Shown here piece by piece: positions 17,374 through 25,491 of a stretch of DNA of 64,000 bases. The first letter of the stretch is position 1, and the number at the start of each line of letters is the position of its first letter. Source of the DNA: Ramlibacter sp. (lineage in GTDB: Bacteria > Pseudomonadota > Gammaproteobacteria > Burkholderiales > Burkholderiaceae_C); the NCBI GenBank assembly GCA_021323335.1, contig JAJTCN010000005.1:1-64000 (forward strand), in the 5' to 3' direction. Below the pieces are notes generated by a model, which was given only the letters and a program-made list of their open reading frames with translations, ran no database searches and was not told the DNA's origin. A program made the position numbers and the translations under genes.

Positions 17374-18363
17374 ATGCAACGCTTCCCCTCCTTCCTGCGC
17401 CGCCTGGTGCCGGCCCTCCTGCTCTCCGCCGCGGCGGCCGTGGCGACCAGCCCCGCGCACGCGGCCTACCCCGAGGCGCCGATCAAGATGATCGTGGCCT
17501 ACGGCGCCGGCGGCGGCACCGACATCATCGCCCGCGTGATGGCGCCCTATATCGCCAAGTACCTGGGCAACAACGCCAGCGTGGTGGTGATGAACCGGGC
17601 CGGCGCCGGCGGCGGCATCGGCTTCGGCGAGATCGCCAATGCGGCGCCGGACGGCTACACCATCGGCTTCATCAACACGCCGAACGTGCTGACCATCCCG
17701 ATCGAGCGCAAGAGCAACTTCCACTGGCAGAACTTCGAGCTGCTGGGCAACGTGATCGACGATCCGGGCAACTTCTCGGTCCACGCCGAGAGCCCCATCA
17801 AGAACCTGGCGGACCTGGTGGCATACGCCAAGGCCAATCCGGGCGCGGTCACCTACGGCACCACCGGCATCGGCTCCGACGACCACCTGGCCGCCCTGAT
17901 GTTCGAGCGCGCCGCGGGCGTGAAGCTGACGCACGTGCCGTTCAAGGGCGCCGCCGAAGTGCACAACGCGATCGCCAGCCGGCAGATCATGATGGCCGCG
18001 ATGAACATCGGCGAGGCGCTGCAGTACGCCAAGGGCGGCACGCCGCTGCGCCAGCTGGGCCAGATGAGCACCAACCGCACCGTCCTGGCGCCGAACGTGC
18101 CCACCTTCAAGGAGCAGGGCTACGACATCGTGATGGCGTCGCTGCGCGGCATCGCCGCGCCGAAGGGCATGCCCGCGCCGGTGCGCGAGCAGCTGGTGAA
18201 TGCGATCCAGAAGGCCGCGGCCGATCCCGAGTTCCAGGCCAAGTCCGCGAGCTACTTCGCGCCCTTGCGCTACCTGCCGCCGGCCCGCTACGACGCGGAA
18301 CTCAAGGAAGCCGAAGCCGGTTTCAAGCAGCTGTGGAACCAGATGCCCTGGGGCGACAAGTAA
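17374..18363 (+). CDS. Bug/TctC-family periplasmic solute-binding protein
   Basis: This 329-aa binding protein has a signal peptide MQRFPSFLRRLVPALLLSAAAAV ending near AHAAYPEAP. The mature domain shows IKMIVAYGAGGGTDIIARVM, APDGYTIGFINTPNV and THVPFKGAAEVHNAI. It closes the LysR-controlled hydroxyacid operon, 37 bases after the D-2-hydroxyacid dehydrogenase. It is the third Bug protein in the first 18 kb and differs clearly from the one at 12290-13252, so the two LysR-flanking operons each encode their own periplasmic binder. A REP-like hairpin follows. Confidence 0.92.
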   Translation: MQRFPSFLRRLVPALLLSAAAAVATSPAHAAYPEAPIKMIVAYGAGGGTDIIARVMAPYIAKYLGNNASVVVMNRAGAGGGIGFGEIANAAPDGYTIGFINTPNVLTIPIERKSNFHWQNFELLGNVIDDPGNFSVHAESPIKNLADLVAYAKANPGAVTYGTTGIGSDDHLAALMFERAAGVKLTHVPFKGAAEVHNAIASRQIMMAAMNIGEALQYAKGGTPLRQLGQMSTNRTVLAPNVPTFKEQGYDIVMASLRGIAAPKGMPAPVREQLVNAIQKAAADPEFQAKSASYFAPLRYLPPARYDAELKEAEAGFKQLWNQMPWGDK

Positions 18364-18373
18364 GACGTCGAGT

Positions 18374-18440
18374 GTCGGGGTCGCTTCGCGAACCCGACCT
18401 ACCGGGTTCGTAGGTCGGGTTGCGCGGAGCGCACCCCGAC
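18374..18440. repeat. REP-like palindrome between tctC-like gene and murQ
   Basis: The outer ends GTCGGGGT...ACCCCGAC and inner arms AACCCGACCTAC/GTAGGTCGGGTT form a long hairpin. It lies between convergent genes and belongs to the same family as the palindromes at 26549, 42231 and 46324. It is probably a bidirectional terminator. Confidence 0.7.
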
Positions 18441-18447
18441 AACCTTT

Positions 18448-19410
18448 CTACTTCAACCCGCCGATCGCGCCGCCCGACTCCTCGAGGCGCTTGCGCGCCG
18501 CCGCGGCGTCCAGCCCGAGCCGCGACATCACGATCGCCGTCTTGACGTGGCCGCCGGCGGCGTCCAGCAGGCGCGTCGCCTCGTCGCGGCTCACGCCCAG
18601 CGTGTCGATCAGGATGCGCTCTCCCCGGTCCTGCAGCTTCTGGCAGGTGACCTGCAAGTCCACCATCAGGTTGCCGTAGACCTTGCCGGTCTTGACCATC
18701 GCCGCGGTGCTGATCATGTTCAGCACCATCTTGGTGGCGGTGCCGGCCTTCATGCGCGTGGACCCGGTGATGACTTCCGGCCCCACGAGTGGAGCGATCA
18801 CGACGTCGTGGGTGCGCAGGATCTGCTCCGACGGATGGGTGCACAGCAGGAAGCCCGTCCGCGCGCCGCGTTCACGCGCGCGGGCCAGCGCACCATGCAC
18901 ATAGGGCGTGGTGCCGGACGCCGCGATGCCCAGCACGAAGTCGCGCTGGTCGACGCTGCGCTCGTCCATCGCCGCTGCGCCATCCTCCGGATGGTCTTCG
19001 GCGCCTTCCTGCGCCCGCAGCAGCGCCTCGAAGCCGCCGGCCATCACGCCCTGCACCATGTCCGGCTCGGTGCGGTAGGTCGGGGGCATCTCGGAAGCGT
19101 CCAGCACGCCGAGCCGGCCCGAGGTGCCGGCGCCGACGTAGATCAGCCGGCCGCCGGCGCGGAATGCGCCGACGGCCAGGTCGACGGCGCGCGCGATGCG
19201 CTCGCGCTCGTCGCTCACCGCCGCGGCGACGAGCCGGTCTTCGGAATTGATGAGGTCGACGATCTCCAGCGTCGCCATCTGGTCGATGCGGGCGCTGCGC
19301 GGATTGCGCTGCTCGGTCAGGCGGGCGTCCAGCGGCGGCCGGGCCGGGGTCTGTGGCTTTCGCGCGGGATCCATGACGGTGGGTTGGGCCTCCAGCTTGA
19401 GGTCAGGCAT
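18448..19410 (-). CDS. murQ: N-acetylmuramic acid 6-phosphate etherase
   Basis: This 320-aa SIS-domain enzyme cleaves the lactyl ether of MurNAc-6-phosphate to GlcNAc-6-phosphate and D-lactate during cell-wall recycling. Diagnostic stretches are LIYVGAGTSGRLGVLDASEMPPTY (with the catalytic glutamate), AASGTTPYVHGAL and GSTRMKAGTATKMVLNMIST. The length is close to the family norm of about 300. No murP, anmK or nagZ gene is adjacent. It is followed on the same strand by no closely spaced gene, and TTCCTACAA lies about 55 bases upstream of its start. Confidence 0.93.
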   Translation of the reverse strand: MPDLKLEAQPTVMDPARKPQTPARPPLDARLTEQRNPRSARIDQMATLEIVDLINSEDRLVAAAVSDERERIARAVDLAVGAFRAGGRLIYVGAGTSGRLGVLDASEMPPTYRTEPDMVQGVMAGGFEALLRAQEGAEDHPEDGAAAMDERSVDQRDFVLGIAASGTTPYVHGALARARERGARTGFLLCTHPSEQILRTHDVVIAPLVGPEVITGSTRMKAGTATKMVLNMISTAAMVKTGKVYGNLMVDLQVTCQKLQDRGERILIDTLGVSRDEATRLLDAAGGHVKTAIVMSRLGLDAAAARKRLEESGGAIGGLK

Positions 19411-19528
19411 GCGGATGTCCCATGGTAGAGGTGAACCATCCTCCGCCGGCCTGCAGGGTCTTGTTGTAGGAAGGTCCAGTCAGGTGCTGTGGTATCCGCG
19501 CCGAAAGCGCCCCCGGCGGCTGGGCGGC

Positions 19529-19957
19529 TCAGCCCGGCGGCCGCGCCGGAGCAGCGACCGGCGTGAGCAGGGTCTCGCCGGTGGCCACGAGCTTTTCCTC
19601 GCCTCCGGCCACGGCGAACAGCTCGCAGGCCGTGAACACCTGGGTGCGGCCCGGCTTCACGACGCGGGCGCGGGCGACGAACCGCTCCCCCACGGCCGGA
19701 CGCAGGCAGTTGACGGAGAAATGGGAGGCCAGCACGCGGCCGGCCAGCGTCGCGGCCGCGAAGCCGCAGGCCGTGTCGACCAGGGCACCGACGAGTCCGG
19801 CATGCAGGAAACCGGCGTACTGGCCCAGGTCGTCGCGCCAGGCGAGCGCGATCTCGGCGCGGCCCTCGCCCGCCGCCAGCACCTCGATGCCGCACCAGCG
19901 GTTGAACGCCGCGGTTTCGTTGATGCCGCGGATGAAGGCGAGGGGATCGGGCTGCAT
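19529..19957 (-). CDS. PaaI-type hotdog-fold thioesterase
   Basis: This 142-aa hotdog thioesterase-like protein (PaaI/DUF4442-like) has the core FLHAGLVGALVDTACGFAA, whose aspartate region matches the usual catalytic position, then ASHFSVNCLRPAVGERFVARARVV. It probably hydrolyses an acyl-CoA. The track ORF begins far upstream in antisense sequence; ATG 19957 is preceded by a clear AGGAG five bases upstream. It stands alone between murQ and the TSUP operon on the same strand. Confidence 0.85.
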   Translation of the reverse strand: MQPDPLAFIRGINETAAFNRWCGIEVLAAGEGRAEIALAWRDDLGQYAGFLHAGLVGALVDTACGFAAATLAGRVLASHFSVNCLRPAVGERFVARARVVKPGRTQVFTACELFAVAGGEEKLVATGETLLTPVAAPARPPG

Positions 19958-20046
19958 GAAGGCTCCTGCGGGTTCGCTGCAATCTAGTCCGGTCCACGCG
20001 GCCGTCGCTGTCATGGCGGGGACGCCCCGTCCCGGCTGCGACAACC

Positions 20047-20769
20047 TCAGCGCAGCGCGGCCCAGAGCAGCGACAGACCCGAGCAGAGCATCAGCAGGTC
20101 GATCAGCCAGCGGTAGGCCAGTGGCGACAGCCCCAGCACGACGTGCTTGCCGATGAAGGAGCCGGCCATCAGCGTCGCGCCGATGCCCACGCCTTGCAGC
20201 AGCACCTCGGGCGGGAAGGCACCCAGGACCTGGAAGGTCAGCACCTTGGCGACGTACATCCCGATGGAGCCCGCCGCCTCGGTGCCCAGGAAGGCGCCGC
20301 GCTCCAGGCCGTAGAACGTGAACAGGGGCACCGTGAGCGGGCCGGTCGACACGACCACGCCGGTCAGCCATCCCAGCGGCCCGCCCAGCAAGACCAGGTG
20401 GCGCAAGGACAGCTTCAGCGAGCGGTGCGCCAACCAGCGGCGCACGCCGATCAGGGACAGGAAGAACACGCCCAGGGCCGCTTCGGCGACGCCGGGCGGG
20501 ATGGCCAGCAGCGTGCGCGCGCCGATCACCGCGCCCGGCACGGCCGTGGAGCCATACGCGGCGCAGGCGCGCCAGTCGATGTCGCGCCGCCAGGCCAGCA
20601 CCCGCCCGAGGTTGCCCATGATGGCGGCTACGGCCATGATCGGCACCGCCTGGCGCGGCCCGAACATCACGACCAGGATCGGCATCAGCACCAGCGAGGA
20701 GCCGGTGCCGACGATGCCGCCCAGCGTTCCCGCGAACAGGCCCGCGGCAATGAGGACGACGTATTCCAA
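20047..20769 (-). CDS. TSUP-family (TauE/SafE-type) membrane permease
   Basis: This 240-aa integral membrane protein has about seven to eight hydrophobic segments and the typical family start LFAGTLGGIVGTGSSLVLMPIL, with a second repeat around LLGGPLGWLTGVVVSTGP. TSUP proteins move sulfite, sulfoacetate or other organosulfur anions. The start is TTG (MEYVVLIAAGL), one base after the stop of the DM13 gene, so initiation is probably coupled to it. It is the last gene of a compact minus-strand operon of otherwise small proteins; the transported ion is unknown. Confidence 0.85.
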   Translation of the reverse strand: MEYVVLIAAGLFAGTLGGIVGTGSSLVLMPILVVMFGPRQAVPIMAVAAIMGNLGRVLAWRRDIDWRACAAYGSTAVPGAVIGARTLLAIPPGVAEAALGVFFLSLIGVRRWLAHRSLKLSLRHLVLLGGPLGWLTGVVVSTGPLTVPLFTFYGLERGAFLGTEAAGSIGMYVAKVLTFQVLGAFPPEVLLQGVGIGATLMAGSFIGKHVVLGLSPLAYRWLIDLLMLCSGLSLLWAALR

Positions 20770-20770
20770 A

Positions 20771-21238
20771 CTACCGATACCTGGCGGCGGTGATGAACTG
20801 GTTGAAGGTTTCGCACCAGACGACGACGGTCGTGAAGCGCGCGGGGTCGATGCCCTCGGGGACCGGCACGACGAAGTTCTCGAAGGTCTTCACGTCGCCC
20901 ACGCGCACCATGCGCGGCTTGACGCGGAAAAAGTCGTCTTCGGTTTCCACGAACTCCGGCGACAGGTACAGCTTGTAGTCGGGTCCCGGCGCCAGCCGGC
21001 CGGCCAGGCCGATGCTGCGCGTGCCGACCGAGACGGTGCCCTCGCCCCAGTGCAAGGCGTCGCTGCCCTTCAGGTCGCGCTTGAACTGGCCCGTCAGGGC
21101 ATTCGCGCCGACCTGCGCCCCGACTTCCGCCACGGTCGGCGCCGGCGGGGCGATGAGGATCGGCAGCGCATAGATGCCCAGGGCGAAGCCGAGGCCGATG
21201 GCGGCCAGGTGGGTGAAGAGGAGGAGGAGCTTTTTCAT
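20771..21238 (-). CDS. DM13-domain protein, membrane-anchored
   Basis: This 155-aa protein has an N-terminal hydrophobic segment (LLLLFTHLAAIGLGFALGIYALPIL) that acts as a signal anchor, followed by a DM13 domain ending in the characteristic TTVVVWCETFNQFITAARY with its single conserved cysteine. DM13 domains are proposed to take part in electron transfer or redox chemistry outside the membrane. It overlaps the DUF2784 gene by ATGA and is followed one base later by the TTG-started permease gene. Its function here is not established. Confidence 0.82.
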   Translation of the reverse strand: MKKLLLLFTHLAAIGLGFALGIYALPILIAPPAPTVAEVGAQVGANALTGQFKRDLKGSDALHWGEGTVSVGTRSIGLAGRLAPGPDYKLYLSPEFVETEDDFFRVKPRMVRVGDVKTFENFVVPVPEGIDPARFTTVVVWCETFNQFITAARYR

Positions 21239-21627
21239 CGGCGTCGGCGCTGCGGCGGAAAGTACCACCATGCGGCCAACACCGCCAGCCCGAACAGGGA
21301 ATAGGCCAGCGTGAACACCCAGGAAGGCGCTTCCCAGAAGAGGACCCGGTGCACCCAGTGCTCGATGAAGCCGCCACCGTAGGTGCCGTCGCCGGCTTGC
21401 GCGCGCAGCCACATCTCCAGCGTGGTCAGCGGGCACACCGCGCCCAGCCAGGCCTGCGCCACCACGAACCCGATGGCCGCCAGGTGCGCGAGCCGGAAGC
21501 CGGGCGAGCGGCTGAAGCGCCAGCCCCGCAGGCCGCCGATGACGATCACCAGCAGGCCGGCCAGGACGAAGAGGACGATGCCGAAGTGCAGCAGCAGCAC
21601 GGCGTCGGCCAGCAGCCGCCAGTTCAT
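21235..21627 (-). CDS. DUF2784 membrane protein
   Basis: This 130-aa protein has three to four membrane segments (for example LLADAVLLLHFGIVLFVLAGLLVIV and SWVFTLAYSLFGLAVLAAWWYF) and the DUF2784 core FRLAHLAAIGFVVAQAWLGAVCPLTTLE. The family has no assigned function. The start at 21627 overlaps the stop of the GNAT gene (ATGA), and its stop overlaps the DM13 start (ATGA). It is therefore a coupled middle gene of the six-gene operon. Confidence 0.82.
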   Translation of the reverse strand: MNWRLLADAVLLLHFGIVLFVLAGLLVIVIGGLRGWRFSRSPGFRLAHLAAIGFVVAQAWLGAVCPLTTLEMWLRAQAGDGTYGGGFIEHWVHRVLFWEAPSWVFTLAYSLFGLAVLAAWWYFPPQRRRR

Positions 21628-22085
21628 TCCCGCAACGCCAGCGTCATGAAGAAGCTGTTCGGGTCCTCCCGGTAGTCGCCGAACGGGCCGCAGGGAGTGA
21701 AGCCGAAGCTGCGGTACAGCGTGCGCGCCGGCTCGAAGCCGGGCTGCGAACCTGTTTCCAGGCTGAGCCGCCGATAACCCCGCGAGAGCGCTTCGCCGAC
21801 GATGTGCTGCAGCATGGCGCGGCCGGCGCCCCGGCCGCGCAAGGCCTTCGGCGTGCGCATCGACTTCACCTCGCCGTGGGTGGGCGTCAGCTGCCGCAGC
21901 GCGCCGCATCCGAGCAGCAGCGCGCCGTCCCACGCCGTCCAGAAGGTGATGTCCGGGCTGCGCAGCTTCGCCAGGTCCAGCGCATGCACGCTCTCGGGCG
22001 GCGACAGCTCGTACATGTTGGCGAGATGCTCCTCCAGCAGCGCGAGGACTTCCGCTCCGGTGAGGTCGTCGATCTGGATCCGCAT
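21624..22085 (-). CDS. GNAT-family N-acetyltransferase
   Basis: This 153-aa acetyltransferase has the acetyl-CoA binding loop MRTPKALRGRGAGRAMLQHIVG and the C-terminal YRSFGFTPCGPFGDYREDPNSFFM, close to the YsgA/PhnO-like small GNAT group. The start at 22085 (MRIQIDDLTGAEV) replaces the longer track ORF, whose first residues come from the preceding VOC reading region. It sits 11 bases after the VOC gene. The substrate is unknown. Confidence 0.85.
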   Translation of the reverse strand: MRIQIDDLTGAEVLALLEEHLANMYELSPPESVHALDLAKLRSPDITFWTAWDGALLLGCGALRQLTPTHGEVKSMRTPKALRGRGAGRAMLQHIVGEALSRGYRRLSLETGSQPGFEPARTLYRSFGFTPCGPFGDYREDPNSFFMTLALRE

Positions 22086-22096
22086 GGCAGGCTCGT

Positions 22097-22543
22097 TCAG
22101 GGGTACTCGTACGCCGCGGGGGCGGGAGGCTGGATGAGGTCCCACAGGTTACCGTACAGGTCGGCGAACACCGCCACCTTGCCGTGCGGCTGCACCTCGG
22201 GCTCGCGCACGAAGCGCACGCCACGCGCGCGGTACGCGGCGCAGTCGCGGTCGATGTCGTCGGTGAAGAGGAACAGGAAGACGCGGCCGCCGGTCTGGTC
22301 GCCGATGCGGTCCGATTGCCCCGGCGCCGAGGCGCGCGCCAGCAGCAGGCACGCACCGCCCGGGCCCGGCGGCCGCACCACCACCCAGCGCTTGCCCTGC
22401 GCCGGCACCGGCGTGTCCTCCACCAGTTCGAAACCGAGCGTGCCGACATAGAAGTCCAGCGCTTCGTCGTACTCGCGCACCACCAGCGCCACCAGGCCCA
22501 GCGACTGGCGCGGGAGCGCCGCTTTCGCCGCCGCGCCGCTCAC
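22097..22543 (-). CDS. VOC-superfamily (glyoxalase/bleomycin resistance-like) protein
   Basis: This 148-aa two-module VOC protein shows the usual [29 protein letters not shown] start and a C-terminal [17 protein letters not shown], which carries the metal-site glutamate-equivalent region. It starts with GTG in a GTGA overlap with the arfB stop. VOC members are metal-dependent lyases, dioxygenases or resistance proteins; no particular activity can be assigned. Confidence 0.83.
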   Translation of the reverse strand: MSGAAAKAALPRQSLGLVALVVREYDEALDFYVGTLGFELVEDTPVPAQGKRWVVVRPPGPGGACLLLARASAPGQSDRIGDQTGGRVFLFLFTDDIDRDCAAYRARGVRFVREPEVQPHGKVAVFADLYGNLWDLIQPPAPAAYEYP

Positions 22544-22941
22544 TCTTGCACCTTGGCGCGGCCGGCCTTGACCTCCGACCGCTCGGCCTTGTCCTGCAGG
22601 CGCCGCCGCTTCGACGCGCGGGTCGGCTTGGTGGGGCGGCGTGGCGCCTGGACCTGCGCCGCTTCGGTGACGAGGTCCTGCAGGCGCTCCATGGCGGCCG
22701 CCTTGTTCTGCTCCTGGCTGCGGGCGGACTGCGCCTTGATCACCAGCACCCCGTCCTTGGTGACGCGGCGGCCCGGCAGCGCGAGCAGCCTCTCCTTCAC
22801 GTCCTCGGGCAGCGAGGAGCGGCGGATGTCGAACCGCAAGTGGATGGCGGTGGAGACCTTGTTGACGTTCTGGCCGCCCGGGCCCTGCGCCCGCATGGCG
22901 GTGATCTCCACCTCTTCTTCCCGCACGATGGTCGAACGCAT
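22540..22941 (-). CDS. arfB: Alternative ribosome-rescue factor B (peptidyl-tRNA hydrolase)
   Basis: This 133-aa codon-independent release factor homologue (YaeJ) rescues ribosomes stalled without a stop codon. The catalytic GGQ lies at residues 22-24 in [23 protein letters not shown], and a basic C-terminal tail ([29 protein letters not shown]) fits the mRNA channel in known structures. The start at 22941 ([16 protein letters not shown]) gives the usual spacing to GGQ; the track start at 22974 adds 11 residues and is less likely. It heads the overlapping operon of small genes. Confidence 0.93.
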   Translation of the reverse strand: MRSTIVREEEVEITAMRAQGPGGQNVNKVSTAIHLRFDIRRSSLPEDVKERLLALPGRRVTKDGVLVIKAQSARSQEQNKAAAMERLQDLVTEAAQVQAPRRPTKPTRASKRRRLQDKAERSEVKAGRAKVQE

Positions 22942-22975
22942 GCCGGCAGTATCGCAGCCTGCCGCCGACACCATG

Positions 22976-23272
22976 TCACTCGGGCGTGCGGGGGTCGCCG
23001 TCGTCGCCGCCGGCCTCCAGCGCCTGGCGCTCCATCTCCTCGTCGCTCAGTTCGGGCGCCTCCTGGAGCGCGCGGAACTTCTCCAGGAAGTCTTCGGTCG
23101 GCTCTTCGCCATCCGCCAGCACGTCCTGCAGGGTCTGCTCGCGCGGCTGGGCCTCCTCGCCGGGCGGATCACGCTCCGGCGTGGCGGCGGGCGGCGCGGC
23201 CTCGGGCTGCTGTTCGAGGGAGGACGCGAAATCGCCGTCCTTCGGGGCATCGGTTGTCTTGCGCGGAGTCAT
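22976..23272 (-). CDS. Hypothetical acidic protein
   Basis: This is a 98-aa, strongly acidic, Pro/Glu-rich protein (for example [31 protein letters not shown]) with no membrane segment or recognised domain. It appears mostly disordered, with one possible C-terminal helix. Codon pattern and position, 35 bases before arfB on the same strand, make it a credible gene. I do not recognise a family. Confidence 0.6.
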   Translation of the reverse strand: MTPRKTTDAPKDGDFASSLEQQPEAAPPAATPERDPPGEEAQPREQTLQDVLADGEEPTEDFLEKFRALQEAPELSDEEMERQALEAGGDDGDPRTPE

Positions 23273-23323
23273 CGTGGCGGGCTCCCTGGCTGCGATGCCA
23301 CAGCATAGCGCCGGGCCCGCCGC

Positions 23324-24004
23324 TCAGGCCAGCCCGCACCACACCGCGACGCGATGCGCCACGTCCGCCCACAAGGCCCACGCAGCGGTGGCCGCCAGCA
23401 GGAAGCCGGCGATGCGGGTTCCGGAATCCTTGCGCAGGCGGTTGCCCATGTCCTGCAGGCGGCGCAGCGCGGCGGGCGCCAGGCCCAGCGAGATGCCGCT
23501 GCCGGCGGCGAACAGCGCCATGCACAGCGCCCCTTGCAGCGCGCCGCCCGAGAGGGACGCCACCAGCAAGGCCGAATACAGCAGGCCGCAGGGCATGAAG
23601 GCCCACAGCGCGCCCGTCATCGCCAGGCCGCCGCGGCGCTGCGCCAGCGGCCGCACCTTTTGCCAGACGCTGCGTCCGGCGGTCTCCACCCAGGCCGGTT
23701 GCCGCGCCTGGGCCAGCAGCATCAGGCCCCAGGCCAGCACGGCCAGGTGGAACAGCGTCCACACCGGGCGCAATGCTGCGGTGTTCTGCGACAACCAGGC
23801 CAAGCTCTGGAAGGCCAGTCCCCCGGCCGCGCCGGCGAGCGAGTAGCCCAGCAGGCGTCCGCCCTGGAAAGTCCACATGCCGCGCACCGGCGGCGCGCCG
23901 ACGCCGCGGATCACGCCGCCGCACGCGGCGCCGCACATCGCCAGGCAGTGGGGCCCGCCCACCAGGCCCATCACGAAGGCGGTTCCCGCCAGCGTCCAGC
24001 TCAT
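23324..24004 (-). CDS. TauE/SafE-like (UreH_2/DsbD_2-type) membrane protein
   Basis: This 226-aa protein has about six membrane segments and opens with FVMGLVGGPHCLAMCGAACGG, a His/Cys-bearing motif typical of the sulfite-exporter-like family found next to cbb3 oxidase and hemN genes. In those contexts it is thought to assist copper or haem-protein biogenesis, but the role is not proven. It starts one base after the hemN stop, so the two are surely co-transcribed under the FNR-like box upstream of hemN. It is distinct from the TSUP permease at 20047-20769. Confidence 0.82.
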   Translation of the reverse strand: MSWTLAGTAFVMGLVGGPHCLAMCGAACGGVIRGVGAPPVRGMWTFQGGRLLGYSLAGAAGGLAFQSLAWLSQNTAALRPVWTLFHLAVLAWGLMLLAQARQPAWVETAGRSVWQKVRPLAQRRGGLAMTGALWAFMPCGLLYSALLVASLSGGALQGALCMALFAAGSGISLGLAPAALRRLQDMGNRLRKDSGTRIAGFLLAATAAWALWADVAHRVAVWCGLA

Positions 24005-24005
24005 C

Positions 24006-25391
24006 TCAGATGATCCGCGAGAAGCGCGCCCGGTTGCGGTCCGCCTGCAGGTACTTGTCGAACAGCATGGCCACCGCGCGCACGAAGAACCAGCCCTGCG
24101 CCGTCACCTGGATGCCGGTGTCATCGATCACGACCATGCCCTGCTCCTGCAGCGCGCGCAACTGCTCCATCTCCGCGGCGAAGTAGGTCTTGAAGTCGAG
24201 CAGCCAGGCCACCTCGATCGACTCGAACACCACCTGGCCCTGGCACATCAGCGCCATGATCACCGCGCGCCGCGCCAGGTCGTCGCGCGACAGCGCCAGC
24301 CCCCGCGCCACCGGCAGCCGGCCCTGGTCCAGGTGGTCGCAATACTCCTCCATCGTCTTGGCGTTCTGGCTGTACGTGGCGCCCACCTTGCCGATGGCGG
24401 AGACGCCCAGCCCGATCAGGTCGCAATCCGCATACGTGCTGTAGCCCTGGAAGTTGCGGTGCAGCCGGCCCTGCCGCTTGGCCACCGCCAGCGCGTCGCC
24501 GGGCAGCGCGAAATGGTCCATGCCGATGTAGACGTAGCCCGCGCTCAGGAACGCGGCCAGCGCCTGCGACAGCATCGACACCTTGGCGGCCGCGCCGGGC
24601 AGCTCGATGGTGACGATGCGGCGCTGCGGCTTGAAGCGCTCCGGCAGGTGCGCATAGGCATACAGGGCGATGCGGTCCGGCTTGATCGACGCCACCTGCT
24701 GCAGCGTGCGCGCGAACGACTCGGGCGTCTGCAGCGGCAGGCCGTAGATCAGGTCGACGTTGATGGACTCGAAGCCGATGCGGCGCGCCTCCTCCATCAG
24801 GCGGGCGACCGACTCGTAGGGCTGCACGCGGTGCACCGCCTTCTGCACGTCCGGGTCGAAGTCCTGCACGCCGAAGCTCAGGCGGTTGAAGCCCAGGTCC
24901 GCCAGCGCCTGCAGCCGCACCGCGTCCACCGTGCGGGGATCGATCTCGATCGAGCACTCGGCCCCGGGGGCGAAGGCGAAGTTGCGGCGCAGCATCGTCA
25001 TCAGCTGCTTCAGTTCTTCGTCGGACAGGAAAGTGGGCGTGCCGCCACCGAGGTGCAGCTGGCTCACCGGTTGCGACGTACCCAGCACTTCCGCGTGCAG
25101 CTCCACCTCGCGGGTCAGGTAGCGCAGGTAGTCGCCGGCCCGGCTCTTGTGCCTGGTGATGATCTTGTTGCAGGCGCAGTAGTAGCAGAGCGACTCGCAG
25201 AACGGGATGTGCACGTACAGCGACAGCGGCATCGCCAGGGCGGCGGGTCCGCTGCGCCGCTGGGTCAGCGCCTGCAGGTAGTCGGTCTCGCCGAAGGCCT
25301 CGACGAAGCGGTCGGCGGTGGGATAGGACGTGTAGCGGGGCCCTGGCACGTCGTACTTGCGTAGCAGCTCGGGGGTGATCTGTGCGGTCAT
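24006..25391 (-). CDS. hemN: Oxygen-independent coproporphyrinogen III oxidase
   Basis: This 461-aa radical-SAM enzyme decarboxylates coproporphyrinogen III to protoporphyrinogen IX without oxygen. The cluster motif is seen in HIPFCESLCYYCACNK (C-x3-C-x2-C), preceded by DVPGPRYTSYPTADRF, which is typical of true HemN rather than HemW. The C-terminal HemN domain is present (IQVTAQGWFFVRAVAMLFD). Start 25391 (MTAQITPELLRKY) matches the family; 25418 is possible. An FNR-like box lies 54-67 bases upstream, between hemN and the divergent fnr, consistent with anaerobic induction. Confidence 0.95.
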   Translation of the reverse strand: MTAQITPELLRKYDVPGPRYTSYPTADRFVEAFGETDYLQALTQRRSGPAALAMPLSLYVHIPFCESLCYYCACNKIITRHKSRAGDYLRYLTREVELHAEVLGTSQPVSQLHLGGGTPTFLSDEELKQLMTMLRRNFAFAPGAECSIEIDPRTVDAVRLQALADLGFNRLSFGVQDFDPDVQKAVHRVQPYESVARLMEEARRIGFESINVDLIYGLPLQTPESFARTLQQVASIKPDRIALYAYAHLPERFKPQRRIVTIELPGAAAKVSMLSQALAAFLSAGYVYIGMDHFALPGDALAVAKRQGRLHRNFQGYSTYADCDLIGLGVSAIGKVGATYSQNAKTMEEYCDHLDQGRLPVARGLALSRDDLARRAVIMALMCQGQVVFESIEVAWLLDFKTYFAAEMEQLRALQEQGMVVIDDTGIQVTAQGWFFVRAVAMLFDKYLQADRNRARFSRII

Positions 25392-25444
25392 GGCATGGCG
25401 TCTGTTCGGTTGCGTCATGGTGCGCCGGGCCGCGTCCGCCCGAG

Positions 25445-25458
25445 TTGATCTGAGTCAA
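25445..25458. promoter_or_regulatory. FNR-like box between hemN and fnr
   Basis: TTGATCTGAGTCAA matches the FNR consensus TTGAT-N4-ATCAA with one mismatch. It lies in the 100-bp divergent region, 54 bases upstream of the chosen hemN start and 33 upstream of fnr, so it could activate hemN and autoregulate fnr. Confidence 0.7.
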
Positions 25459-25491
25459 CCGGGGCGCCGGGCCGGGCCGGACAATTTCCAC

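Noticed and set aside
20047-24004. TSUP permease (20047) and TauE/SafE-like protein (23324) as duplicated genes
   Set aside because: Their N-terminal motifs differ (GGIVGTGSSLVLMP versus GGPHCLAMCGAACGG) and they belong to different subfamilies and operons.
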